Assembly (NCBI GenBank): GCA_018900295.1
Contig: JAHIGH010000055.1
Coordinates: 1-10,191 of the forward strand
Length of the DNA: 10,191 nucleotides
Source of the DNA: Patescibacteria group bacterium
Lineage (GTDB): Bacteria; Patescibacteriota; Microgenomatia; Levybacterales; UBA12049
Reading direction: 5' to 3'
Shown here: in pieces, positions 1 to 5,202 of the stretch
How positions within the stretch are numbered: the stretch's first letter is position 1
How the letters are laid out: every line of letters starts with the position of its first letter
Position numbers and translations under genes: made by a program
The notes under the pieces: model-generated
Told to the model about the DNA's origin: nothing
Database searches by the model: none
The model's input: the letters and a program-made list of their open reading frames with translations, nothing else

Positions 1-167
1 CAAATACCACTCCGCGTTCTCGACATAATCTTGCCCCTATTTAAAGTAAATCTTTGCAGTACCTGAACCTCCGCATACGTCGGAACTTTCTTTTCTTTAC
101 AGTAATAACATTCATGCGGTACTGTTACAACTCTTCTTCTTCTGTTTATTCTTTTTTTCTCTGCCAT
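1..167 (-). CDS. rpsR: 30S ribosomal protein bS18 (partial, C-terminus outside window)
   Basis: The first 55 codons of bS18, a small-subunit protein that packs against bS6 on the platform of the 30S particle. The reading frame begins MAEKKRINRRRR and continues through ECYYCKEKK and then LQRFTLNRGKIMSRTRSG, which is the conserved bS18 core (the basic 'RGKI..R' segment that binds 16S rRNA). The start is the ATG at 167, only 3 nt after the ssb stop codon, so it is translated as the third gene of an rpsF-ssb-rpsR operon, the order seen in most bacteria. No good Shine-Dalgarno sequence precedes it, so translational coupling to ssb is likely (inference). The gene is cut by the window edge, so the usual next gene of this operon (rplI, bL9) cannot be assessed. 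Confidence 0.95.
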   Translation of the reverse strand, partial: MAEKKRINRRRRVVTVPHECYYCKEKKVPTYAEVQVLQRFTLNRGKIMSRTRSGI

Positions 168-170
168 ATT

Positions 171-698
171 TTAAAAAGGTATATCATCCGGTGAAACTTC
201 CTCATTTTTATTCCCTTCCTCTTCCTTCACTGCCTCTTTTACCGACTCTTCTTCTTTCTTATGCTTAGCTGTCGCTTTCACAGGCTTTTGCTCCTTCTCA
301 CCCGCCGAAGAATCTCGTCCTGAGCCTGTCGAAGGATTAGCCGCGCTTGCGCCAGCCGCGAAGCCTTTACTATCAAGCATTATCATATCATCCATAATAA
401 TTTCTGTCTTGGACTTCTGCTGACCATCTTGTCCTGTCCAGGATCTTGTAGTTAATCTACCCTCAATATATACTCTTTTTCCCTTGGAAAGATATTGACT
501 GCAAATTTCAGCCAACTTTCTCCAAGCGACTATATTATGAAATTCTACCTCTTCCCTTTTTTCTCCCGTATCTGTTGTCCAGGTTCTATTAGTCGCTATC
601 CCAAAACCACAAACAGCTGCTCCGTTCGGTGTATACCGTAACTCCGGATCTCTGGTCAATCTCCCTATCAACTGTGCTCTGTTCAAACTCCTCGCCAT
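171..698 (-). CDS. ssb: Single-stranded DNA-binding protein SSB
   Basis: SSB coats single-stranded DNA during replication and repair and recruits partner enzymes through its C-terminal tip. The N-terminal OB fold spans about residues 1-110 (starts MARSLNRAQLIGRLTRDPEL, with VEFHNIVAWRKLAE and GKRVYIEGRL in the middle). A low-complexity charged linker follows and ends in the canonical acidic tip DDIPF. I place the start at 698 rather than at an upstream in-frame ATG (761): the alternative adds 21 non-homologous residues, and the 698 ATG has a strong AAAGGAG Shine-Dalgarno sequence 5 nt away. Length is 175 aa, normal for the family. Residues about 121-129 (NPSTGSGRD) come from a short GC-rich repeat inserted in frame in the linker. 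It lies between rpsF and rpsR in one operon. Confidence 0.96.
   Translation of the reverse strand: MARSLNRAQLIGRLTRDPELRYTPNGAAVCGFGIATNRTWTTDTGEKREEVEFHNIVAWRKLAEICSQYLSKGKRVYIEGRLTTRSWTGQDGQQKSKTEIIMDDMIMLDSKGFAAGASAANPSTGSGRDSSAGEKEQKPVKATAKHKKEEESVKEAVKEEEGNKNEEVSPDDIPF
318..336. repeat. Short GC-rich interspersed repeat inside ssb linker
   Basis: The segment TCCTGAGCCTGTCGAAGGA is GC-richer than the surrounding ssb linker. It reads in frame as part of NPSTGSGRD between the OB fold and the charged tail. I recall sequences of the form CCTTCGACAGGCTCAGG as a very common interspersed repeat in many environmental bacterial genomes; that recollection cannot be tested here. Only one copy is visible in this window. 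Confidence 0.55.
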
Positions 699-703
699 AA
701 TCG

Positions 704-710
704 CTCCTTT
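704..710 (-). promoter_or_regulatory. Shine-Dalgarno sequence of ssb (decides the start)
   Basis: On the minus strand AAAGGAG lies 5 nt before the ATG at 698. It is the strongest ribosome binding site in the window and is the reason for preferring this start over the in-frame ATG at 761. Confidence 0.85.
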
Positions 711-793
711 CAGTCGCTCAAATCCAAAAATCAAAATTAAAAAGTCAAAAGCACAACTCAAAAATAAAAAGTAATAAAATTTTGAATTTTGAC

Positions 794-1084
794 TTATTTA
801 GTTCTTAATAATAAGTGTCTCAAAATACTGTCATTTATCAAGAGCTTCTGCTCAAATCCCGCTGGAATAGTCTCCGGCGAAGACGGATCTGTCTCAAGCT
901 TTAATAAAATGTAATAACCGGCTGCTTCTTTTTTAATAGTATATGCTAGTGGCTTCTGTCCCCACTCCTCTTCTTTCGCGATCTTCATTCCCTTAAGACT
1001 GGTCTTAACCACATCAATCAATTTCTTTCTCTCCATATCTTTAAGGGACGGACGTAAAACAACTACCAAGTCATAACTTCTCAT
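794..1084 (-). CDS. rpsF: 30S ribosomal protein bS6
   Basis: A 96-residue bS6, which pairs with bS18 on the 30S platform. The N-terminus MRSYDLVVVLRPSLKD is the first beta strand of the ferredoxin-like fold. EEWGQKPLAYTIKKEAAGYYILLKLE is the characteristic central 'W G...LAY.I.K...G.Y....F' block, and the C-terminus ends INDSILRHLLLRTK. Length is normal. It is the first gene of rpsF-ssb-rpsR. A 95-nt AT-rich spacer separates it from ssb. The ATG at 1084 has no Shine-Dalgarno sequence, but a TACAAT box ends 7 nt upstream, so the operon mRNA may be leaderless (inference). Confidence 0.95.
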   Translation of the reverse strand: MRSYDLVVVLRPSLKDMERKKLIDVVKTSLKGMKIAKEEEWGQKPLAYTIKKEAAGYYILLKLETDPSSPETIPAGFEQKLLINDSILRHLLLRTK

Positions 1085-1091
1085 GTTTGTT

Positions 1092-1121
1092 ATTGTATCA
1101 CAGGCGCAAGATTATTCTCAA
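1092..1121 (-). promoter_or_regulatory. Predicted sigma70-type promoter of rpsF-ssb-rpsR
   Basis: On the minus strand a -35 box TTGAGA (1121-1116) is followed by 18 nt and a -10 box TACAAT (1097-1092). The -35 box overlaps the TGA stop of ychF. The expected transcription start is about 1085, immediately next to the rpsF ATG at 1084, which leaves no room for a 5' leader. Confidence 0.6.
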
Positions 1122-2296
1122 GAGCCTATCTTAAATTCTACCACATCTCCATCCTGCATGATATAATCCCGCCCTTCCTGCCTCGCCTTCCCCACCTCGC
1201 GAGCTTTCTTCCACCCCCCAACCTCTACAAAATCCTTATAATTCACCACTTCAGCTTTTATGAACTTCTTAATAAAATCCGTGTGTATCTCCCCTGCCGC
1301 TATTTGCGCGCTGGTATCCTTCTTTATAGTCCATGCCCGCACCTCCTTTTCTCCTGCTGTCAAAAAAGAAATTAAACCAAGTGTCTCATATGACTTTTCA
1401 ATCAATCGTTCCAAGCCTGATTGAGTAAGTCCCAAACCCTTCAAATATTCCTTTTGCTCCTCCTCTGAAAGTTCCGATAATTCCGACTCTATCTTTGCGC
1501 ATATCACGACAAATTTATCCTCCGGATATTTAAGAAACTCAGAATATTTTTTAATAATTTTAGTGATGCCATCCGGTGAATAATCTTTCTCATCAACATT
1601 GAGCACAACCACTTCAGACTTATTGGATAAAAGGAACAAATCCACTGTTGAATCTATCTCTTCATTAGTAAGCACTACCTCTCTCGCTGCGTCTCCTTGA
1701 TTTAATGCTTTATATAATTTCTCCACTGCCAATTTTTTAACAGGATCTGTTTTCACCGCTTTGCTATCCCGCTGCTTCGAAAGTGTCTGCAAATCCGCAA
1801 GCATCAATTCCATTTTAATTGTATTATAATCGCTTTCAGGATCTATACTCCCCTCACGCACAACATCTTCATCAGTAAAAGCCCGTACAACCTGACAAAT
1901 AACCTTCACTTCCCGTATGTGCGAAAGAAATTTATTCCCCAGTCCCGCCCCCTCACTCGCCCCCTTAACAAGCCCCGCGATATCCACAAACTCAATCATC
2001 GCCGGCTTAATTGGAGGATAGGCGGGTAACGCGAGCTGGGGAGCCCCATCGAGCGCCCGCAGCGAAAACGAGGACGTCGGATGGGGCAAGCGAGCGGCAG
2101 GACCCGCCGACTCTAAAACAACTATCTCCGCCAATTTCCGAAGACGTTCATCCGGCACCGCCACCACTCCTACATTCGGTTCTATTGTCGCGAAAGGATA
2201 ATTCGCCGCCAAAGCCAACTGCTTCTTCAACAACGCGTTAAAAAGAGTACTTTTCCCTACGTTTGGTAAACCTACAATTCCTACTGATAGGTTCAT
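1118..2296 (-). CDS. ychF: Ribosome-binding ATPase YchF (OBG-like family)
   Basis: YchF is a universally conserved P-loop NTPase of the Obg family that binds ribosomes and usually prefers ATP. Visible motifs: P-loop GLPNVGKS (residues 9-16), IEPNVGVV (38-45), the Walker B/G3 motif DIAG with [15 protein letters not shown] after it (105-123), NVDE (233-236) in place of the NKxD motif of true GTPases, a helical insert, and a C-terminal TGS domain with [12 protein letters not shown] and the final GDVVEFKI. At 392 aa it is about 30 residues longer than typical YchF (about 363). The excess is a Pro/Ala/Leu-rich stretch at residues about 62-94, between [12 protein letters not shown] and the MIEFVDIAG strand, where other YchF proteins have only a short loop. 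That stretch is a GC-rich repeat translated in frame. Upstream on the minus strand lies AAGGAAAC about 10 nt before the ATG. Confidence 0.95.
   Translation of the reverse strand: MNLSVGIVGLPNVGKSTLFNALLKKQLALAANYPFATIEPNVGVVAVPDERLRKLAEIVVLESAGPAARLPHPTSSFSLRALDGAPQLALPAYPPIKPAMIEFVDIAGLVKGASEGAGLGNKFLSHIREVKVICQVVRAFTDEDVVREGSIDPESDYNTIKMELMLADLQTLSKQRDSKAVKTDPVKKLAVEKLYKALNQGDAAREVVLTNEEIDSTVDLFLLSNKSEVVVLNVDEKDYSPDGITKIIKKYSEFLKYPEDKFVVICAKIESELSELSEEEQKEYLKGLGLTQSGLERLIEKSYETLGLISFLTAGEKEVRAWTIKKDTSAQIAAGEIHTDFIKKFIKAEVVNYKDFVEVGGWKKAREVGKARQEGRDYIMQDGDVVEFKIGS
2017..2113. repeat. GC-rich palindromic repeat inserted in frame in ychF
   Basis: Within ychF this roughly 97-bp stretch is far more GC-rich than the flanks. 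It contains an inverted repeat GCCCCATC (2043-2050) ... GATGGGGC (2080-2087) with a 29-nt loop. It encodes a Pro/Ala/Leu-rich stretch absent from ordinary YchF proteins and keeps the frame open. The structure and position suggest an interspersed palindromic element tolerated in a surface loop, comparable in idea to the Rickettsia palindromic elements found inside proteins. The exact ends are estimates, taken from where family similarity resumes. Confidence 0.65.
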
Positions 2297-2320
2297 ATCC
2301 TAAGTTTCCTTCCTAAATAA

Positions 2321-2349
2321 TTGACTTTATGTTTCATTTTTGGTACTAT
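2321..2349 (+). promoter_or_regulatory. Predicted sigma70 promoter for a plus-strand small RNA
   Basis: TTGACT (2321-2326), a 17-nt spacer and TACTAT (2344-2349) form a near-consensus promoter pointing away from ychF and against the minus-strand genes on both sides. The predicted start is about 2356. No plus-strand gene lies within reach downstream; a hairpin followed by seven T residues begins only about 10 nt later. Confidence 0.55.
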
Positions 2350-2355
2350 TATTAT

Positions 2356-2414
2356 TATCACGATGACTGGATAGGCCTAAGGTTTCGACCGACCGCCGAT
2401 GCCAGTCTTTTTTT
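2356..2414 (+). ncRNA. Candidate small RNA of about 58 nt, ending in its own terminator
   Basis: The interval between the predicted start and the end of a T7 run is short and highly structured. The outer stem is GACTGG (2365-2370) with CCAGTC (2402-2407). Inside it GGC can pair with GCC, and GGTTTCGACC (2381-2390) forms a small hairpin with a UUCG loop. TTTTTTT (2408-2414) follows the outer stem directly, as in a rho-independent terminator. I considered tRNA, tmRNA, hammerhead and common riboswitches and match none of them. It could be a free small RNA, or a terminator that stops antisense transcription toward the Fic module. No conservation can be shown from one sequence. Confidence 0.4.
2365..2414 (+). 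terminator. Rho-independent terminator (plus strand)
   Basis: Stem GACTGG / CCAGTC encloses a second small stem-loop and is followed without a gap by TTTTTTT. On the opposite strand the hairpin is followed by mixed sequence, so it would act only on plus-strand transcription. Confidence 0.6.
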
Positions 2415-2438
2415 GTTCCAAAGAGTCCCGTAACAGAT

Positions 2439-2502
2439 CATAACTGCCACCCTCCGGGTGATCCGGTTCTGCACCCCTTCTCTCACCAGCCCCCACCTTC
2501 CA
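2439..2502. repeat. Direct repeat R1 (left copy) flanking the Fic module
   Basis: This 64-bp stretch aligns with 3460-3523 over its whole length with roughly 80% identity. The best shared block is CCCCTTCTCTCACCA, inside CTGC(A/G)CCCC...CACCT. It also contains CCACCCTCCGGGTG (2447-2460), a small hairpin that recurs exactly at 4548-4561. It lies between the candidate small RNA and the end of the Fic gene. Confidence 0.65.
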
Positions 2503-2568
2503 TTTTATCTGACATTATATATCCTATTTCCCCCTCCCCGGGCTGCAATCAACTTTATGATTTACGAT

Positions 2569-3207
2569 TTACATCTGAGACGACAACAGTGTCTCAGAAA
2601 GAGCCTCGCCTATCAATTGCTCCAAAAGTGAATAATCTCCTTCGTCTGCTTTCCGCATTGCAGTAATATATTGCTTCCTGTCAACTTCTTTCTCCGCTTT
2701 GAGTTCAATTGGCGGCAAATTTAATTTCAAGAGAATAAGAATCGTAAGCATGCGTGCAGTCCTGCCGTTATAATCTTGAAACGGATGTATAAAGACGAAC
2801 CGATATTGAAACCATGCAAGAAGTGTCACAACTTCGATAATATACTCTTCTTTCGCTTTTGAAGGCAAATATTTTAATCGTTCTATTAAATCCTTACAAA
2901 GATTTGCCATGAGCTCAGGCACTTGAAAATATTGCGGTGCTTCCTTATCGGAAAATGTGACTTGTATTTTTCGATATTTCCCCGCCCACTGTGGAAAAAT
3001 CCATCCAAAGGAAACTTCGTGCAGTTTACGGATAAGTTCAGGTGTAATAGAAGTATATTTATCTTTTCCAACAATACTACTTATATATTCCAATCCTTTT
3101 TTTATTCCTTCAATTTCAAATTTGAGCAGCTTTGAACGTGAAATAATACCAAATGCTGTATCTTTATATGAAGTAGCACCTTTAGGTTTTGTGGATGAAT
3201 TTTTCAT
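2569..3207 (-). CDS. fic: Fic-domain protein (probable AMP transferase toxin-like)
   Basis: Fic domains usually transfer AMP or a related group to hydroxyl side chains of target proteins. The catalytic motif HPFQDYNGRTAR lies at residues 141-152: His141, Phe143, Asp145, Asn147, Arg149 and Arg152 fit HxFx(D/E)(G/A)N(G/K)RxxR, but Tyr146 replaces the usual Gly/Ala. Upstream, ITPELIRKLHEV (54-65) and WAGKYRKIQVTF (74-85) match the conserved helix and flap region that positions the target. Length is 212 aa. An inhibitory-helix-like FEIEG (30-34) lacks the Ser/Thr needed for the (S/T)xxxE(G/N) motif. That motif is instead found in the 58-residue ORF directly upstream, in the same frame, separated by TAA TGA. 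No Shine-Dalgarno sequence precedes the ATG, so expression probably depends on reinitiation after the upstream ORF. The target is unknown. Confidence 0.88.
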   Translation of the reverse strand: MKNSSTKPKGATSYKDTAFGIISRSKLLKFEIEGIKKGLEYISSIVGKDKYTSITPELIRKLHEVSFGWIFPQWAGKYRKIQVTFSDKEAPQYFQVPELMANLCKDLIERLKYLPSKAKEEYIIEVVTLLAWFQYRFVFIHPFQDYNGRTARMLTILILLKLNLPPIELKAEKEVDRKQYITAMRKADEGDYSLLEQLIGEALSETLLSSQM

Positions 3208-3210
3208 TCA

Positions 3211-3387
3211 TTACTTGAATAAAGCAGAAACCATTTTACGTGTTATTGATTCCCCTTCCAGCTTAGTTGTTCGGAAAATAATTTCCGGCATAAAAGTACG
3301 AAGAACATCCAGCACATTACGCTTTTTCCTTGCTATGCGATAATTCTTATATGCTTTTACTAATTTTGTCCGATCTCTTTTTCCCAT
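3211..3387 (-). CDS. Small Fic-inhibitor ORF (class I FicTA antitoxin-like), or detached N-terminus of Fic
   Basis: A 58-residue ORF, MGKRDRTKLVKAY...TTKLEGESITRKMVSALFK, ends 3 nt before fic. It carries TTKLEG (40-45), which fits the Fic-inhibitory motif (S/T)xxxE(G/N); the Glu of that helix blocks ATP binding by pairing with the second Arg of the Fic motif. VbhA-type antitoxins of class I are separate small proteins of about this size with such a motif (SQRLEG in VbhA, from memory). The N-terminal half is very basic (KAYKNYRIARKKR), which could contact nucleic acid. The ORF and fic share one reading frame and are separated by tandem stops TAA and TGA, so the alternative is a class II Fic gene that has been split. 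A promoter with correct spacing lies directly upstream. The ATG at 3387 has no leader. Confidence 0.7.
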   Translation of the reverse strand: MGKRDRTKLVKAYKNYRIARKKRNVLDVLRTFMPEIIFRTTKLEGESITRKMVSALFK

Positions 3388-3393
3388 AAATGG

Positions 3394-3422
3394 AGTATAG
3401 TACTATCTCTTTTTTATAGCAA
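3394..3422 (-). promoter_or_regulatory. Predicted promoter of the Fic module
   Basis: On the minus strand TTGCTA (3422-3417), a 17-nt spacer and TATACT (3399-3394) precede the ATG at 3387 by only 6 nt. Transcription should start at or next to the A of the ATG, giving a leaderless mRNA. Confidence 0.6.
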
Positions 3423-3459
3423 GATTCATTATTTATCTCTCTCAGCTATAATCCCTTCA

Positions 3460-3523
3460 CATAACTGACACACTCCGGGGATATGACTCTGCGCCCCTTC
3501 TCTCACCAACTCCCACCTCCCAC
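3460..3523. repeat. Direct repeat R2 (right copy) flanking the Fic module
   Basis: Aligns with 2439-2502 over 64 bp, including CATAACTG at the left, CTGCGCCCCTTCTCTCACCA in the middle and a C-rich end. It sits just upstream of the Fic promoter, so the two copies enclose exactly the inhibitor ORF, fic and their promoter. Confidence 0.65.
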
Positions 3524-3575
3524 ATCAACCATCCCGCACGAAAGATAGTATTTATACAGGATCAAATCTCGGTAA

Positions 3576-3746
3576 CTACATCTTCAAAAGTTCCAACACT
3601 TTATACAAAATGACTCCCGGCCAAAAAATGGCTTTAAAAATTCCGATAAAACCATCTAGAAATGATGTTGAGTGCTGTAAAAAATATACCAGAGCGCCCA
3701 ATATTCCCAATCCGTAAATAGCACCGCTACCTGCTTGATTTTTCAT
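3576..3746 (-). CDS. Small glycine-rich membrane protein (56 aa), unknown function
   Basis: A 56-residue ORF starting MKNQAGSGAIYGLGILGALV and ending ILYKVLELLKM. It has one or two hydrophobic segments: about residues 9-23 (GAIYGLGILGALVYF), and about 33-49 (FIGIFKAIFWPGVILYK) after a short polar turn QHSTSF. The pattern GAIYGLG.IGA..Y..QH.T.F...G.....A..WP...Y..L is one I remember from many small proteins in CPR and other bacterial genomes, with no assigned function; that is recollection, not a search. The start ATG at 3746 is preceded by AAGGTGG at a distance of 9 nt. It stands alone between the Fic module and an unknown gene, and its length is well below usual gene-calling cutoffs. Confidence 0.8.
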   Translation of the reverse strand: MKNQAGSGAIYGLGILGALVYFLQHSTSFLDGFIGIFKAIFWPGVILYKVLELLKM

Positions 3747-3832
3747 CTATCTCATCCACCTTCTCTTTTCTATTTATAATAAACTTAATTTAATTCTAAC
3801 ATAAACCATTTTATTCCTTCTTTCGATAAAGA

Positions 3833-4435
3833 TTATTTATCATCAATCAGTTTGTTATTATAAAAATCCACTCTTCCTAAAAATAATATTTCTATAACTG
3901 GATCTGAAGTCCAAGGCTTACCTTGAGATTGCAATTGACAATCACACACTCTTATCCCTTGCCAATATGATTTATATACATTGTTTTGCGTTTCTTGATC
4001 CATCATACCAATTCGATGACAAAAATCTATCCAACCAGTATCGTGTGTGGAGTATATATAATCATCTACTGAGAAAACCTTTTTTAGTAATCTATCTTTA
4101 ATATGCTCCTGATGTTTTTGTTTATACTTAACCGCCTCTTGATATGAAGGCAAAAGATAAATCGCCTCTAGCCTTGAAGGATAAATTTTATAATAATATC
4201 CTCGTGATAGTTCAAGATTATATTCAGTTCGATATTTCCATATCAAATTTGCATGAAAAAGGCTAACAAACCCTCCAGCCCTTGGATTTGGCAAGAATGA
4301 AAGGTTATCATTTTCTGGAAAAACTGAGGCAGAGTTTAGACTGCCAACATTGAAATTGTTAAATATTACTGGATTATTAATATCAATCCATATATAAAAT
4401 TCTTTTTTTGTATTACCTGTAGAGTAATTATTCAT
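3833..4435 (-). CDS. Hypothetical protein, 200 aa
   Basis: I do not recognise this protein with confidence. It has no signal peptide or membrane segment and looks like a soluble mixed alpha/beta protein rich in Tyr, Asn and Trp. Notable stretches are LELSRGYYYKIYPSRLEAIYLLPSYQEAVKY, a charged helix KQKHQEHIKDRLLKKV, YSTHDTGWIDFCHRIG, and the C-terminal SDPVIEILFLGRVDF. The order 'PSR...aIyL....eA' after a central strand recalls uncharacterised families such as DUF2441 and, more loosely, ADP-ribosyltransferase-like folds, but this is a weak impression. I chose the ATG at 4435, which has AGGGG 6 nt upstream, over a TTG two codons earlier. Base composition is AT-rich like its downstream and upstream neighbours and unlike ychF. 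Confidence 0.75.
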   Translation of the reverse strand: MNNYSTGNTKKEFYIWIDINNPVIFNNFNVGSLNSASVFPENDNLSFLPNPRAGGFVSLFHANLIWKYRTEYNLELSRGYYYKIYPSRLEAIYLLPSYQEAVKYKQKHQEHIKDRLLKKVFSVDDYIYSTHDTGWIDFCHRIGMMDQETQNNVYKSYWQGIRVCDCQLQSQGKPWTSDPVIEILFLGRVDFYNNKLIDDK

Positions 4436-4529
4436 AAACAACCCCTGGCAACCCCCGGAGTTGAATAGCTTCCAACCTAAGGATTACCTTTTACAATTCC
4501 TCCAACTTTCACTTTATCTAAGTTTTGCA

Positions 4530-4568
4530 TACTCTATTTCCCGCACCCCACCCTCCGGGTGTCAATCT
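4530..4568. repeat. Diverged intergenic repeat with CACCC-TCC-GGGTG hairpin
   Basis: CCACCCTCCGGGTG (4548-4561) is identical to 2447-2460 in R1. The preceding CTATTTCCC and following GTCAATC also resemble 2524-2552. CACCC and GGGTG can form a 5-bp stem. It lies in the 164-bp gap between yidD and the unknown gene, which otherwise shows nothing recognisable. Confidence 0.5.
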
Positions 4569-4599
4569 TGGTTTCGCTTCAAACTTTTATGTGAATAAA

Positions 4600-4836
4600 T
4601 TACGGATAATCCTCCCATCTATCAACAATCGGCTTACATCTTCGCACCCTCTTTATACCCTTTATAATCCCTTTTACAGCACCGTATTTTTTAACTGCAA
4701 GTATCATATAATTAGAACATGATGGATAATATAAACACTTACGTTTACTGTGTCTAGGGTAGTATTTTTGATAAAAGGCAATTAGGATTATAGAAATAAA
4801 GCTTACAGTTTTACTTAAATTTGATAGCAGTGCCAT
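4600..4836 (-). CDS. yidD: Membrane protein insertion efficiency factor YidD
   Basis: YidD is a small membrane-associated protein that helps the YidC insertase place inner-membrane proteins. The family signature is intact: FYQKYYP (21-27), CLYYPSCSNYMILAVKKYG (34-52) with the conserved PSCS.Y, then KGIIKGIKRVRRCKP (55-69). The conserved cysteines are at 34, 40 and 67. A hydrophobic N-terminus (VSFISIILIAF) precedes the signature. Length is 78 aa from the ATG at 4836; ATG 4842 and TTG 4851 are alternatives. All these starts lie inside the end of the YbjQ-like gene, so the two genes overlap by about 26 nt or more and are probably translationally coupled. In most bacteria yidD sits between rnpA and yidC near rpmH; here it is apart from them. 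Confidence 0.9.
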   Translation of the reverse strand: MALLSNLSKTVSFISIILIAFYQKYYPRHSKRKCLYYPSCSNYMILAVKKYGAVKGIIKGIKRVRRCKPIVDRWEDYP

Positions 4837-5089
4837 AGCCATGTACTTCAAATGATCTGGTTGTCGTTCCGCATCCTTGATTAACTATATCTCTATAATT
4901 AAACCTCACTCCTATTATCGCATCAGCTCCTAATTCTTTTGCTTTTTCTTTTAATAATTCTTTGACTTTTGGATAACCTTCACTCGGATTTTCTGTTTTG
5001 AATATGCCATTTTTTGCACTACCAAAAGCAAAAACAACATCAATAATCTCATATTTTTTATCTACTATATCAGATGTTGTGATAATCAT
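4811..5089 (-). CDS. YbjQ/UPF0145-like protein
   Basis: A 92-residue protein with the YbjQ (UPF0145, 'heavy-metal-binding') pattern. It has an N-terminal MIITTSDIVDKKYEIIDVVFAFG, a helix KVKELLKEKAKELGADAIIGVRFNY (41-65), and the final strand EVHGYGTAIKF. The ELGADAIIG motif and the ending GTAIKF are typical of the family, which assembles into homopentamers; the biochemical role is not established. The middle between VVFAFG and the helix is short (SAKNGIFKTENPSEGYP), and the final turn has one Cys (C73) before TTTRSF. The ATG at 5089 is preceded by GGTGATG. Its last codons overlap the start of yidD. The gap 5090-5202 upstream holds nothing recognisable beyond AT-rich sequence. Confidence 0.7.
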   Translation of the reverse strand: MIITTSDIVDKKYEIIDVVFAFGSAKNGIFKTENPSEGYPKVKELLKEKAKELGADAIIGVRFNYRDIVNQGCGTTTRSFEVHGYGTAIKFK

Positions 5090-5202
5090 TTTTCATCACC
5101 GCCCTTATAAGAAAAGTTTTCAATACTAAGTCGTCATTATCATTTCTGCGACCATGTGGTGTAGTAGCTATAATAAAAATTATTCGTCTTATATTTCTTT
5201 CC

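Noticed and set aside
721..795. AT-rich segment between rpsF and ssb with recurring TCAAAA-type words
   Set aside because: Simple low-complexity AT sequence; no stem, promoter or conserved site could be supported.
2011..2241. Plus-strand open frame of 76 codons opposite ychF
   Set aside because: It lies wholly inside ychF on the opposite strand and owes its length to the GC-rich insertion; no start signal and no domain.
2356..2414. Possible self-cleaving ribozyme or riboswitch in the structured RNA
   Set aside because: The reverse strand has CGAAAC, as in hammerhead ribozymes, but not the required CUGAUGA core; no riboswitch consensus fits and there is no plus-strand gene to control.
2439..4568. 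CRISPR-like array, because of recurring C-rich repeats
   Set aside because: The copies are diverged, about 1 kb apart and not regularly spaced, and no cas gene is present.
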